The notes under the pieces were generated by a model. It searched no databases, was not told the DNA's origin, and was given only the letters and a program-made list of their open reading frames with translations. Made by a program: the position numbers and the translations under genes. Source: Nakazawaea peltata (taxonomy: Eukaryota; Ascomycota; Pichiomycetes; Alaninales; Pachysolenaceae). Taken from it: a stretch of 64,000 bases of DNA. This document shows positions 1 through 11,066 of this stretch, piece after piece. The stretch covers positions 248,001 through 312,000 of the forward strand of contig BCGQ01000010.1 of the NCBI GenBank assembly GCA_001599355.1. Direction: 5' to 3'. Positions within the stretch are counted from its first letter, which is position 1. The number at the start of each line of letters is the position of its first letter.

Positions 1-730
1 GCGTCCACCTTCACCTCCACTGCCTATTCTTCATCAAACTGGAACAGGATCTGCCAATTTCAATAGTAAAGATTGGCATATTCCTCTGCTGGTATCGAAT
101 TGGAAGAACCAAAAGGGTTTCACCATTCTGATAGATAAGAGGATGTCATATTTAGATAAAGATAACAAGGAAGAAGAGATCAATCTGGAGAAATTCTCTC
201 TGTTAAGTGAGCTGTTACAAAAAGCTGAGCAAGAGGCTAGAGAAGAGATCAAATTGAAGCAACAAATGCAGGTAAAATTAAAGGAAAGAGAACAACAAGA
301 GAGAGAATATAAATTGCGGGAGTTAGCAAGTAGATCTGGATCAAATTCTGCCACTGGTTCCAATGCTATCTCTTATTCAACTGACTATAAAAGTGCCAAA
401 CAAAGAGAGATTAGTAGAGAGGAAAGACGTAGAAAAGCCGAAAGAGAACTCAAATTATCACAACAAAAGAAGACCCTGGCTCCTCCTGCTGCTCCTTCTC
501 TCGATAAATCCAATGTAGATGCCAGACTTTACTACAAAGCCTCATCTTCTAACAATAATGCCGTCTACGATGGAGAATTATTTGAAGATAAAGATGTGAT
601 GGAAACTGTTTATCGTAATAGTGCGGGAACAGGAGATGAAGATATCAGATCACTGCAACCTGTAGTATTTGAGAAAGGCGAAACCAAAGACGAACTGGAT
701 CCTCCACTGAAGAAACCAAGAAATCTGTAA
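1..730 (+). CDS. PRP45: Spliceosomal SNW-domain protein Prp45, C-terminal part
   Basis: The reading frame is open from base 2 to a TAA at 728-730, so the 5' end lies outside the window. The first residues contain the SNW signature (DWHIP, then VSNWKNQKGFTI, then DKR), which identifies the SNW/SKIP family; the yeast member is Prp45, a component of activated spliceosomes and of the NineTeen-complex environment. After the SNW core the protein becomes highly charged, rich in E, K, R and Q (predicted helical, roughly codons 55-160), as in the C-terminal half of the family. It ends in a basic tail (PLKKPRNL). Convergent with POP5, with a gap of only about 36 bases. CTG codons in it should be read as Ala. 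Identification is confident; only the N-terminus is missing. Confidence 0.9.
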   Translation, partial: RPPSPPLPILHQTGTGSANFNSKDWHIPLLVSNWKNQKGFTILIDKRMSYLDKDNKEEEINLEKFSLLSELLQKAEQEAREEIKLKQQMQVKLKEREQQEREYKLRELASRSGSNSATGSNAISYSTDYKSAKQREISREERRRKAERELKLSQQKKTLAPPAAPSLDKSNVDARLYYKASSSNNNAVYDGELFEDKDVMETVYRNSAGTGDEDIRSLQPVVFEKGETKDELDPPLKKPRNL

Positions 731-766
731 ACTACATAGTGTAATATAAATGATGCTATTATATGA

Positions 767-1201
767 CTAAATAATCTCCACATCATCGGCTAATATGGAG
801 TCAGTAAGTTGTCTATTACGACGGATTGCGTATTGTTCACATTTCTTGATGGTCCCACTCACACGGGAGACTCGCACCACACATGGTTTACCTCCAATAT
901 TATCTATGGTCAGTACGGCGGCACAGACGATCCTATAGTATTCTCTTGGGCACCTTAGGATCCCGGTGCTGGTCAGATTTGAGAAATATTTGATCACCAA
1001 AGTAGTGCTAGCGACACCAGAACCGAAATTCCCAGCTAGTTCATCAATAGCCAGTCGCACTAACTTGATGAGGATCTTGGTGTTGATTGACTGAGGGGTC
1101 AGTTGCCTTAGTGAAAGGGAGTAATTGGAGGAGATGGATGAGATCTCTGTTGGGGGGTATAAAACCTCAAAAAGGATGTATCTTGTTTTTAAGCGGACCA
1201 T
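767..1201 (-). CDS. POP5: RNase P/MRP protein subunit Pop5
   Basis: A 144-residue protein starting at an ATG (CAT at 1199-1201). The N-terminus (MVRLKTRYILFEV) and the later segments GNFG, ARFG-like region and CPREYYRIVCAA match the Pop5/Rpp14 family, which binds the catalytic RNA of RNase P (tRNA 5' maturation) and RNase MRP (pre-rRNA processing) in the nucleus/nucleolus. It is somewhat shorter than the S. cerevisiae protein (about 173 residues), which has a longer acidic C-terminus. The gene is divergent from ELP3 across a 548-base spacer and convergent with PRP45. No introns are needed. Confidence rests on the family motifs and on the conserved N-terminus. Confidence 0.85.
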   Translation of the reverse strand: MVRLKTRYILFEVLYPPTEISSISSNYSLSLRQLTPQSINTKILIKLVRLAIDELAGNFGSGVASTTLVIKYFSNLTSTGILRCPREYYRIVCAAVLTIDNIGGKPCVVRVSRVSGTIKKCEQYAIRRNRQLTDSILADDVEII

Positions 1202-1749
1202 AACTTCTGGGAGGGAATGTGATGGAAGTGATTAGGAGGGTGATATGGAGTGATATGAACGGTGATATGCTGATGGGGGGGTTGGTGGAGTAGTGATATT
1301 TGGAGAGAAGAGAAGAAGAGAAGAAGGGAAGAAGAGAAGGAAATTTGAGTGTGCACGACCTTTTAGTGATAAATTGCTGAGGAATCGATGGAGGATCTGA
1401 ATGGCAGGTAATCGGTCTAGGGTGGAGATGAGGGTAGTGAGAGCATTAGTGAGAGAATGCAGCGAGAGGAAATAGCGAGAGAAAGTAGTGAGGTGAGCAG
1501 CATCCGAGAGTGGTGCAGGGGACGGCTGTTGCCGGGCACTGGGCACTGGCCTTCTGCCGGGCACTGGGCACTGGGCACTCTGCTCATCGCAAAAGAAAAG
1601 AAAAAAATTTTCAACCTCTCCCTAAAAAGCTCTGGCGCAAATGGATAAAAAAAACAGAAGGATTAGAGGGCTGGTAGGTTGAAGTGCAGTAGTGAACCGA
1701 AGGTATACCACAGTTATCGGATAGTTATACGACATTTACAATCCAGAAT
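1202..1749. promoter_or_regulatory. Divergent POP5/ELP3 promoter region
   Basis: A 548-base spacer between two divergent starts. It contains a purine-rich tract (about 1300-1345), one copy of the recurrent motif TGCACGACC (1352-1360), and five copies of a GGGCACT heptamer: two at 1534-1547 and three at 1559-1579. A GAAAAAAATTTTC segment near 1607 resembles an RRPE box. Short open frames here have no family resemblance and look fortuitous. Confidence 0.5.
1534..1579. repeat. GGGCACT heptamer repeats
   Basis: Heptamers GGGCACT at 1534, 1541, 1559, 1566 and 1573, in two blocks separated by GGCCTTCTGCC. A simple local duplication in the POP5/ELP3 spacer. Confidence 0.8.
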
Positions 1750-3408
1750 ATGCCTCCAAAATCAAAACAACGTTTAGCGCCCGAAAAAGAACGGTTCCTC
1801 CAATGTTGTGGTGACGTCTCTTTGGAGCTTGTGGCTTCCTTGAAATCTTCAAATAAAGACATCAATTTAAATGGGTTGATCATGAGATATTCGAAGAAAC
1901 ACAAATTGAAATCGATGCCTCGTTTGACCGATATCATCAGCTCGATCCCAGACCAGTACAAGAAATACTTGATCCCCAAATTGAAACTGAAACCTGTCAG
2001 AACCGCCTCCGGTATCGCAGTAGTCGCCGTCATGTGTAAACCACATAGATGTCCTCACATTCTGTATACAGGTAACATTTGTGTGTATTGTCCTGGAGGT
2101 CCGGACTCGGATTTTGAATATTCCACACAGTCTTATACTGGTTATGAGCCAACGTCGATGCGTCTGATCAGAGCTCGTTACGATCCTTACGAACAAAGTC
2201 GTGGAAGAATAGAACAATTGAGACAATTGGGACACAGTATCGATAAAGTCGAATATATTATTATGGGGGGTACGTTTATGTCGTTACCTATTGATTATCG
2301 TGAAGATTTCATCACCCAATTGCATAACCTGTTGACTGGATACAATGGTAAAGATATCGATGAGCTGATCAAGTACAGTCAGCAGTCCTTGACTAAGTGT
2401 GTAGGAATCACTATTGAGACAAGACCCGATTATTGTACCGAGACTCATCTTAGTGATATGTTGAAATATGGTTGTACCAGATTAGAAATCGGTGTACAGT
2501 CTGTGTATGAAGATGTAGCCAGAGATACCAATAGAGGTCATACGGTCAAGCTGGTTTGTAAGACTTTTGCAGTACTGAAGGATGCTGGTTATAAAGTTGT
2601 TAGTCATATGATGCCAGATTTACCTAATGTAGGAATGGAGAGAGATTTGGAACAATTCAAGGAGTATTTCGAGAATCCTCTGTTCCGTACAGACGGTTTG
2701 AAATTATACCCTACTTTGGTCATTAGAGGAACAGGATTGTATGAGTTATGGAAGACTGGAAGATATAAGAGTTATAATGCCAATCTGTTGATTGATTTGG
2801 TGCTGCGTATCATGCTGATGGTCCCACCTTGGACTCGTATTTATCGTGTTCAAAGAGATATTCCTATGCCTTTGGTTACAAGTGGTGTAGAAAACGGTAA
2901 CTTGAGAGAATTGCTGTTACTGAGAATGAAAGATTTCGGTACCACTTGTCGTGATGTTCGTACTAGAGAAGTTGGTATTCAAGAAGTTCACCATAAGATT
3001 CAACCTGACCAAGTAGAATTAATCCGTAGAGATTATTATGCCAATGATGGTTGGGAGACTTTCTTAAGTTACGAAGATCCAAAGAAAGATATCTTGATTG
3101 GTTTATTGAGATTACGTAAACTGTCGAAGAAACACACTTATAGAAAAGAGTTCACATCACAGCAGACTTCGATTGTTAGAGAGTTGCATGTCTATGGAAG
3201 TGTCGTGCCGTTACATTCGAGAGATCCTCGTAAATTCCAACATCAAGGTTTTGGTACCTTATTGATGGAGGAACTGTATAGAATCGCTAAAGAGGAGCAT
3301 GGATCCAAGAAGATCAGTGTTATCAGTGGAGTTGGTGTAAGAAATTATTATGCCAAGTTGGGTTACTGGCTTGATGGACCTTTTATGTCTAAATGGATCG
3401 ATGAATAA
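1750..3408 (+). CDS. ELP3: Elongator catalytic subunit Elp3
   Basis: A 552-residue protein (S. cerevisiae 557) that, as the catalytic subunit of Elongator, forms cm5U derivatives at wobble uridine of tRNAs. The radical-SAM half carries the cysteine cluster CKPHRCPHI...[10 protein letters not shown] (residues about 97-118), followed by TRPDYC and GVQSVYEDV. The C-terminal GNAT acetyltransferase domain (about 395-552) carries RELHVYGS and [13 protein letters not shown]. The start ATG at 1750 is the first and fits the family. This gene gives clear code evidence: CTG stands where the family has Ala, for example RE-L-CTG-L-CTG-RM for RELALARM written with one shift (CTG at 2914 and 2920), DLV-CTG-R, EE-CTG-YRIA and RK-CTG-SKK. 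Intronless. Confidence 0.97.
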   Translation: MPPKSKQRLAPEKERFLQCCGDVSLELVASLKSSNKDINLNGLIMRYSKKHKLKSMPRLTDIISSIPDQYKKYLIPKLKLKPVRTASGIAVVAVMCKPHRCPHILYTGNICVYCPGGPDSDFEYSTQSYTGYEPTSMRLIRARYDPYEQSRGRIEQLRQLGHSIDKVEYIIMGGTFMSLPIDYREDFITQLHNLLTGYNGKDIDELIKYSQQSLTKCVGITIETRPDYCTETHLSDMLKYGCTRLEIGVQSVYEDVARDTNRGHTVKLVCKTFAVLKDAGYKVVSHMMPDLPNVGMERDLEQFKEYFENPLFRTDGLKLYPTLVIRGTGLYELWKTGRYKSYNANLLIDLVLRIMLMVPPWTRIYRVQRDIPMPLVTSGVENGNLRELLLLRMKDFGTTCRDVRTREVGIQEVHHKIQPDQVELIRRDYYANDGWETFLSYEDPKKDILIGLLRLRKLSKKHTYRKEFTSQQTSIVRELHVYGSVVPLHSRDPRKFQHQGFGTLLMEELYRIAKEEHGSKKISVISGVGVRNYYAKLGYWLDGPFMSKWIDE

Positions 3409-3419
3409 ATATAGTATTG

Positions 3420-4703
3420 TCATGAGCTTTTGTAGTCATCGAAAATATCACCACAGAGTTGTAGGAAATCTTGTTTGGAGATGGTGGAGGGGAGACGGAG
3501 CAGGAAGAGATGGTTATTGATTTTGATTTCAGTATGAATTCCGTTATTTTCGCTTGATGAAGATGCTGGGGGTTGAGTTTCGGTAGTGGTTTCTTGAGCT
3601 CCAGTGGTTGAGTTAGCAGATGATGAGGATAACACTCTTGTGAATGTCGGTGCTGTACTTGCAACTGCATCAGATAGACGTCTTTCTGTAGTCTGGGCTG
3701 CATTACTTGAAGCTACACTGGAACTTGTGCTGGAGCTAAGTTTCAATTTTGATCTTTCCAGGTCCATAAATTCTTGTCTTTGAGCACTTAAAGGTTGCAG
3801 TTGAGGTGGCAGTTGTCTTAATTCACCATCTGATAATACGTCTACTACTCTTTGCGATGAACTAGGTGTGTTGGATGTATAAGCCGGGACGATTGGAGTG
3901 ACAGCTGGAGGGATTGGTAAAGCTCGAGATCCAATTTTGACATATTTGTAATGTTCATATTTCAGGTTCCCTTCTGGGAGTTTTATCGAGCTTGTATTTT
4001 GATTTTGGTTTTGATTTTGAAGAGACAGGATGTTCTGCTGTTGGAGTTGATGATAATGAGCAGTTGCTGCTGCTGCCTGTGCTGCTGCTTGAGCTGCTGC
4101 TTGAGCTGCTGCTGCTGCTTGAGCTACAGCCGATGTGGTATTGAATTGATGTGGTGGTATTACAGGGATGCCTGGCATTCCAATTGGAGCAGCAGGTGTG
4201 GGGAAATAGAACATACGAGGAGGATGAGCAGATTTGATGTTTTTTGATGCAGCTACAGCTGCTTGTGCTTGTGCTTGCGCTTGAGCCTGAGCCTGAGCCT
4301 GCACCTGGGCCTGGACCTGAGCCTGTCCAAAATCCAACAGTCTAGGCATCTTATCTCTTTTAAGTCTCTTAGGAGATCTCAAAAAAATCTCATCAGCATC
4401 AGAAATCAGGTGAGCAGAACGACCCTTATCGTCTTCATTCTCTTCATCTTCAGAACCTTGACTATCTTCGGACAGATGAATATCCCCCTCTTCAACTGAC
4501 ACTACGTCATCAGCAACACCCAGCTCAGGGGTTCGAGACCTCAGTTTGGATCGCAGCTTGTTATCGAGTATCTTTTGATCTTGTTGCAGCGACGAGTCCT
4601 GCGAACTTCGAAGCTTAGATATGAGTTTCAGTTGTCTAAGCCTAATGGAATGACTCAGTTGCTGAATTGAGTCGGGAATGGGGGGTTCTATCGATTTGGT
4701 CAT
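3420..4703 (-). CDS. Unrecognised Q/A-rich protein
   Basis: A 427-residue protein from an ATG at 4701-4703; I do not recognise the family. Seen in order: a basic N-terminus (residues about 10-60), an acidic stretch rich in E and D (about 70-95), a short basic patch KRLKRDK that could be a nuclear signal, a QA/QV dipeptide tract (about 128-150), an alanine-rich tract with QAAA repeats (about 190-215), Q/N-rich and S/T-rich linkers, and a compact C-terminal tail that looks folded (HLF-A-LRLPSTIS, DFLQLCGDIFDDY). The composition suggests a nuclear regulator, but this is inference. It is convergent with ELP3 (11-base gap) and has a very long upstream region, common for regulated genes. Confidence 0.6.
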   Translation of the reverse strand: MTKSIEPPIPDSIQQLSHSIRLRQLKLISKLRSSQDSSLQQDQKILDNKLRSKLRSRTPELGVADDVVSVEEGDIHLSEDSQGSEDEENEDDKGRSAHLISDADEIFLRSPKRLKRDKMPRLLDFGQAQVQAQVQAQAQAQAQAQAQAAVAASKNIKSAHPPRMFYFPTPAAPIGMPGIPVIPPHQFNTTSAVAQAAAAAQAAAQAAAQAAAATAHYHQLQQQNILSLQNQNQNQNTSSIKLPEGNLKYEHYKYVKIGSRALPIPPAVTPIVPAYTSNTPSSSQRVVDVLSDGELRQLPPQLQPLSAQRQEFMDLERSKLKLSSSTSSSVASSNAAQTTERRLSDAVASTAPTFTRVLSSSSANSTTGAQETTTETQPPASSSSENNGIHTEIKINNHLFLLRLPSTISKQDFLQLCGDIFDDYKSS

Positions 4704-6093
4704 GGTATTTGAGATCAGTTGTCCACTATATAGGTGGGGGTTGCTAATGATTTATTAAATGCCCCACTGAATCAGAAGCGGAATTTGAAACTCAGGCGGG
4801 AAACTTTTTAATCTGTGAGAAATGTGGACGAGAATGAATTGGCCGAGTATTTGAGTGGTTTCTGCAAAGCGATGGAATCGATCAAGGTTTCCGTATCAGG
4901 AAGTCTTTTTTTCTCAGTATGTTGGAGGAAGGATGAGTGAACAAATGCGTGCGGTATTTAAAAGGGGGTAACCAAGGGGGAGAGCTGTTTATATAGGGAA
5001 AAAATAGAGAACCCCAAAAAGTGGCAGATCGAGATGGGGATGCGAGGCCATGGGGTGGGTGTGGGGTGAACAGGGAATGACCATGTAAGATGACACTAGG
5101 GTGTCTGAGGTGTGTGTTTGGTGTATGGTTAGAGAATCGAAGATCATAGGACTATTAAATTTGACTTCATTGGAAATGGTGTATATAGAGTTTGGTAGTT
5201 TAAATTGAAGTAAGCCTTTTCATAGTTAACTTTAAGAATAGAATATATAACATATATCGATTATTGGAAATATCGGATAACTCTCGAGATCACGAAATTG
5301 AATTCAATTCCTTTCTAATACACTGTTAGCCGATAAAGTTTTAGAATTGTTGCATTAATTTTGTATAACCGCACACTGTATAACTGCACAGCTCTTTAAA
5401 ACCCCCCCTGAGCTTATTAAAAGGCGGTTAGGATTGCAGAAAATTATCGATTAGCGGTGCCATCTAATCCCAGCAAAATATCAATTTAAAATTATTCAAA
5501 ATTATTCAAACTCGCTAAAAGTCGTGTATTTAGTCTCTATTTTATATAAGAAAAATTTTCACCTAACAAATTCAAATCATCTTTGTACAACTCGACCTTT
5601 AGTTGAGGTGGTATAGGATACGTTTTTATAGGTATAAGATGTAATCTATATGAAGAAGCAAATGATGAGACAAATATATATCAAATTATACAGTTATCCC
5701 TGTCTTAATACATTATGTCGATAACATATTATGCACACTCTGAAAGCTCTTTATATGGTGAAATCTTGTATTGTATTGACGTGAAGAAGTAATTATTATG
5801 TCACTGTAAAACTATCTATATGTCTATATCAATTGTAAACTTGTTATTCTGCCTAGCTGGTGACGGTCGTGGTCACCCTGCCTAACCAGCCTAGCCGGCC
5901 TGCTGCCTAACCAGCCTACTGCCTAACCAGCACTGCTCTTCTCATTGTAGCAAAATACGAATATCTGCCATCAATACCCCCTGAAAAATTTTCTCATCTC
6001 AACGGGCAAATAACGCACACCAACGATTTAGCCTAATTTAAAAATTTGATCAGCGCTTAATCATCCACCTACCACTCAATCAATAAATTGAAA
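4704..6093. promoter_or_regulatory. Long divergent upstream region of the unknown gene and TEF4
   Basis: About 1.39 kb without a supported gene. The left third is G-rich (GGGGTGGGTGTGGGG near 5050); the middle is AT-rich. Close to TEF4 are three copies of CTGCCTAACCAGC (about 5878-5932), and at 5982-5998 an RRPE-like TGAAAAATTTT directly followed by CTCATC (PAC, reverse orientation). Both are elements of ribosome/translation genes in yeasts. No tRNA or conserved snRNA was recognised. Confidence 0.45.
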
Positions 6094-7341
6094 ATGTCTC
6101 AAGGTACTTTGTACGTTACTCCACAAATTAGAGGTCTCTTGCCTCTGGCTTTAGTCCAACACTACAAGTTGGACATCACCATCTCCGAAAACAAGGACGA
6201 TGAGCTGTTCGTTTCTGCCTTCCCATTGAAGAAGATCCCAGCTTTCGTTGGTCCAAAGGGTTTCAAGTTGACCGAGGCCATTGCTGTCGTCTACTACTTG
6301 GTCTCCTTGGCTGAGGGTGAGGACTCCTTGTTGTACGGTAAGACCGCTCAAGACAAGCTGAACGTTTTGAAGTGGATCTCGTTTGCCAACACCGAGTTGT
6401 TGCCAACCGCTGCTGGTGCTTTCGCTCCATTGCTCGGTATGGTTCCATACAACAAGAAGGCCGTTGACACTGGTATTGAGGGTGCCTTGAAGTATGCTGA
6501 CGCCATCTTGGAGCCAAGATTGGCCGAGTTCACTTACTTGGTTGGTGAGAGATTGACCATTGCCGACTTGTTCGTTGCTCTTTTCGTTGGTAGAATCTAC
6601 GAGACTATCTGGGACAAGGCTTTCATTAAGAGCCACCCAGGTATCACCAGATGGTTCAAGTTGATCTCTGCTCACCCAATTTTGTCTTACACCAGATTTG
6701 CTGCTGGCAAGTTTGAGTTCAGAGAGAAGGCTTTGGAGTTTGTTCCACCAAAGAAGGAGAAGAAGAAAGCTGCTGAACAACCAAAGGCTGCTGAGAAGCC
6801 AAAGGCTGCCGAGGCTGCCGCTCCAGCTCCAGCTGCTGAGGAAATCAAGAAGCCAAAGCACCCATTGGAACTGTTGGGTAAGCCAAAGATGGCTCTTGAC
6901 GAGTGGAAGCGTGTCTACTCTAACGAGGAGACCAGAGAAACCGCTTTGCCATGGTTCTGGGAACACTACGACCCATCTGAATGGTCTTTGTGGAAGGTTG
7001 CTTACAAGTACAACGATGAGTTGACTTTGACTTTCATGTCCAACAACTTGGTCGGTGGTTTCATGAACAGATTGTCTGCTTCCACCAAGTACATGTTCGG
7101 TTGTATGGTTGTCTACGGTGAGAACAACAACAACGGTATCATTGGTGCTTTCTTGGTCAGAGGTCAAGAGCACGAGCCAGCCTTCGATGTTGCTCCAGAT
7201 TGGGAATCTTATGAATTCGAGAAGTTGGATGGTTCCAAGCCAGAGGTCAAGGACTTTGTCGACAACATGTTCGCTTGGGACAAGCCAGTTGTTATCAACG
7301 GTGAGTCTAAGGAGATTGCCGATGGTAAGGTCTTCAAATAA
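6094..7341 (+). CDS. TEF4: Translation elongation factor eEF1B gamma subunit
   Basis: A 415-residue protein, the same length as yeast Cam1/Tef4. It is the gamma subunit of the guanine-nucleotide exchange complex for eEF1A. The N-terminal half is a GST-like domain (FVGPKGFKLTEA, ADLFVALF, residues about 1-205), followed by a K/A/E linker (about 215-255) and the conserved EF1G domain (KHPLE-A-LGKPK, ALPWFWEHYDP, FMSNNLVGGFMNRL, VVYGENNNNG). I choose the ATG at 6094 because the codon six bases earlier is TTG. Unlike S. cerevisiae TEF4 there is no intron. Codon use is strongly biased (TTG for Leu, GGT for Gly), as expected for a highly expressed gene; only four in-frame CTG codons were found (6145, 6205, 6358, 6871). 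Confidence 0.96.
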   Translation: MSQGTLYVTPQIRGLLPLALVQHYKLDITISENKDDELFVSAFPLKKIPAFVGPKGFKLTEAIAVVYYLVSLAEGEDSLLYGKTAQDKLNVLKWISFANTELLPTAAGAFAPLLGMVPYNKKAVDTGIEGALKYADAILEPRLAEFTYLVGERLTIADLFVALFVGRIYETIWDKAFIKSHPGITRWFKLISAHPILSYTRFAAGKFEFREKALEFVPPKKEKKKAAEQPKAAEKPKAAEAAAPAPAAEEIKKPKHPLELLGKPKMALDEWKRVYSNEETRETALPWFWEHYDPSEWSLWKVAYKYNDELTLTFMSNNLVGGFMNRLSASTKYMFGCMVVYGENNNNGIIGAFLVRGQEHEPAFDVAPDWESYEFEKLDGSKPEVKDFVDNMFAWDKPVVINGESKEIADGKVFK

Positions 7342-8835
<1,494 letters not shown>

Positions 8836-8950
8836 ACACCAGACCCGTTAAGTAGATAATACATACACATTACATCAGTTCAGAGCTAAATCTATCGTTC
8901 TATTTTCTCGTATCCGTTTTATATATCTTTTAAAATCCCATAAATTGTAG

Positions 8951-10174
8951 TTAGTCCATCAAGAACTGAGTTTCCTCTCTATTTTCGATCAACAGGGCTG
9001 AGGAGAGTTGTGAAAGTTGCAAATTCAGGCTTTGGAAGGGGACCTGAGCCGAGGCGGAGCCAATTCTCATGCCAGCAGAGCCCATTCCTGAGGATGGTGT
9101 GGCTCCAAATGGAGAAGACGAGAACCCTGAGCCATAGCTTGGGCTATGAGAAACAGGGAAAGTGAGATTGGAACCTGAGCCAGTGAAAGGGCCTGTGACA
9201 GCACCGGTGCCAGCACCGGAACTGAATCCACCAGCAAATCCAAAGTTGGAAACTCCTCCATTTCCAACTGGAGCCGATCCAGATACGTTATTGAAATGAC
9301 TGGTGAGGAGATATTGAGGTTGAATCCCATTACCAGACGATCCATTACGTGAAGAGTTCCTTCTTTGCAATTCTTGTGGGGTAAGTAAGTCACTCAAAGA
9401 GCTAGGAACAAAGTCTTCCTCTTTGCCTTGGTCTTCATCATCATCCAAGATCAGAGATCCATGTAAAAAGGTCTGTGATGAGCTTGAAAGTGTGGAGAAA
9501 GAGTTAGGTTGGACATGAGGTGTGGAGTAAGTTCTATTGAAGCCTGAATTATTCCAGATGGAGGCCGAACCCGAGAAAGATCCTGGACCAGAGGCGGAAT
9601 TTGAGCCTGAACGAGAAACACTTGAAGATCCCACTGGCACAGAGTTAGCCTGAGGAACACTAAATCCTATAGAAGAATTGGAAGTGGCCGAGTTCCCATA
9701 GTATTTGGACTGGTTGGCGGAGAAGGAGGATCTGGAAGGTGGGGACGAGTTGGAAGTGTATTGCTGTAAAGATCTCGGATTGACTCTGCGTCCATCCGGC
9801 AAGATATGCAGCAAAGCACATTTGACGCCAAACTTACAGTTGCCCTTCTGGAAATACTTGCACGGAGCCTGCTCCATGTTGATGTCCAGCGAATGAGAGA
9901 AGGGACACGAGTTGCCCAGTTGACAAGAACCTTGTTTGAAGAATTTGCATGGCACGTGTGAGAGGTTTTTGGAAGAAGGAGGTGATTTGGAATGGGAATG
10001 TGACTGATTTTGATTTTGATTTTGTGACTTGATTGGCATCTCCTTCGAATAGTCGTGTGTGGCACCATAAGTGGCGTCTTTTGAGGTGTCTTGTTGCATA
10101 AAGATTGGTGGTAGTGTAGGTTGGTGACCATTCAGATGACCATTCAGATGATTCTGAGATGGCGGTCTAGTCAT
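8951..10174 (-). CDS. LEE1: CCCH zinc-finger protein, Lee1-like
   Basis: A 407-residue protein starting at an ATG (10172-10174). Two C-x7-C-x5-C-x3-H fingers lie near the N-terminus: C76, C84, C90, H94 (PCKFFKQGSCQLG) and C105, C113, C119, H123 (PCKYFQKGNCKFG). This tandem arrangement followed by LPDGRRVNPRSL is characteristic of Lee1-type fungal proteins; such fingers usually bind RNA, but the function of Lee1 is poorly known. The remainder is Ser/Gly/Asn-rich and probably disordered, with a short structured C-terminus (PFQSLNLQLSQLSSALLI) that may be a partner-binding helix. It is longer than S. cerevisiae Lee1 (about 301), the extra length being low-complexity. Confidence 0.75.
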   Translation of the reverse strand: MTRPPSQNHLNGHLNGHQPTLPPIFMQQDTSKDATYGATHDYSKEMPIKSQNQNQNQSHSHSKSPPSSKNLSHVPCKFFKQGSCQLGNSCPFSHSLDINMEQAPCKYFQKGNCKFGVKCALLHILPDGRRVNPRSLQQYTSNSSPPSRSSFSANQSKYYGNSATSNSSIGFSVPQANSVPVGSSSVSRSGSNSASGPGSFSGSASIWNNSGFNRTYSTPHVQPNSFSTLSSSSQTFLHGSLILDDDEDQGKEEDFVPSSLSDLLTPQELQRRNSSRNGSSGNGIQPQYLLTSHFNNVSGSAPVGNGGVSNFGFAGGFSSGAGTGAVTGPFTGSGSNLTFPVSHSPSYGSGFSSSPFGATPSSGMGSAGMRIGSASAQVPFQSLNLQLSQLSSALLIENREETQFLMD

Positions 10175-11066
10175 AATGATATAATTTTAATCGCGAGATA
10201 ATTACGTTTGTGTCAATTAAATTGTATTAATATAATTTGCTGCCAACCTCAAGTCTTAGCACCTTTTGCCCTTTGTGGGAGAGAGCTTATTGTTCTAAAA
10301 TGGGAAGGAAAAAGAAAGAGTTGGAGGGAGGGAAAGATAAGGGAGTTTCAGATGGGGAAAATGTGGAGGAAGAGGATGCAGAGGATGTAGAGGGGATGCA
10401 GAGGGGAAACAGAGAGGGGGATTATAGGGGGATAGAGGTAGAGTGAGAGGAGAGATGATGGAGAGATGAGGAAAGTGGGAGAATGGGTGAGTAATCAGGA
10501 CCTCCGGTATAGTTGATCGATCCAGTGACTAGTCGGATCACTATTTAGTGTGGCTATCAGTGCCACATATTTTAAAAATATCTTTCTACTGTTAGTGGGT
10601 ACTGTGGATTTGACTCTGTAAATTCCCAAGTGTGAACAACTATTACTCACCAACCTTCAATCAAGTTTCTCGTTTCTCTTGGATATTACCTCTTATGCAT
10701 TCTCTATTGCTATGTCTTCTGCGCTGCTATTCTTATCTGTCACACTGTGCGTTACCCCTTTGCTCTTATCAGTAAAGATAAGGAAAAAGCATATTAGAAA
10801 ATTATTGGCTGAAGGGAGGGAAAATATTCGCCAAAAATAAAAAAAGAAAAGTGACATGTCAGCGCGAGCATATTTTTGACGTGTCTGTGCGTTACGAGTG
10901 TCATGGGAGTGCCATATCGGGATACAGATGGCGAGCAGAAGAAGGTGCAGTGACTCACACTGTCTACATATTTATATCATAATATTTATAATGACTAAAC
11001 ACTGTCTAAACCAATCGATATATAACAAAACAAAAGATGCCGGCCGTAAATGATTTCAAATATCCC
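10175..11066. other. LEE1 promoter and NOG1 3' region
   Basis: About 890 bases upstream of LEE1-like and downstream of NOG1. The part at about 10290-10490 is an almost unbroken purine tract on the plus strand; the two short open frames in it are compositional artefacts. The rest is AT-rich with A-runs. No RNA gene recognised. Confidence 0.4.

Noticed and set aside
5117-5140. Rap1-type site (TTTGGTGTATGG) far upstream of TEF4
   Set aside because: Only a partial match to ACACCCATACA and about 950 bases from the ATG.
6151-7173. A 340-codon open frame antisense to TEF4
   Set aside because: Same cause: strong codon bias of a highly expressed gene; low-complexity W/S/L-rich translation.
10208-10446. 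Two overlapping K/E/G-rich frames in the LEE1 upstream region
   Set aside because: They are translations of a purine-rich tract and have no domain features.
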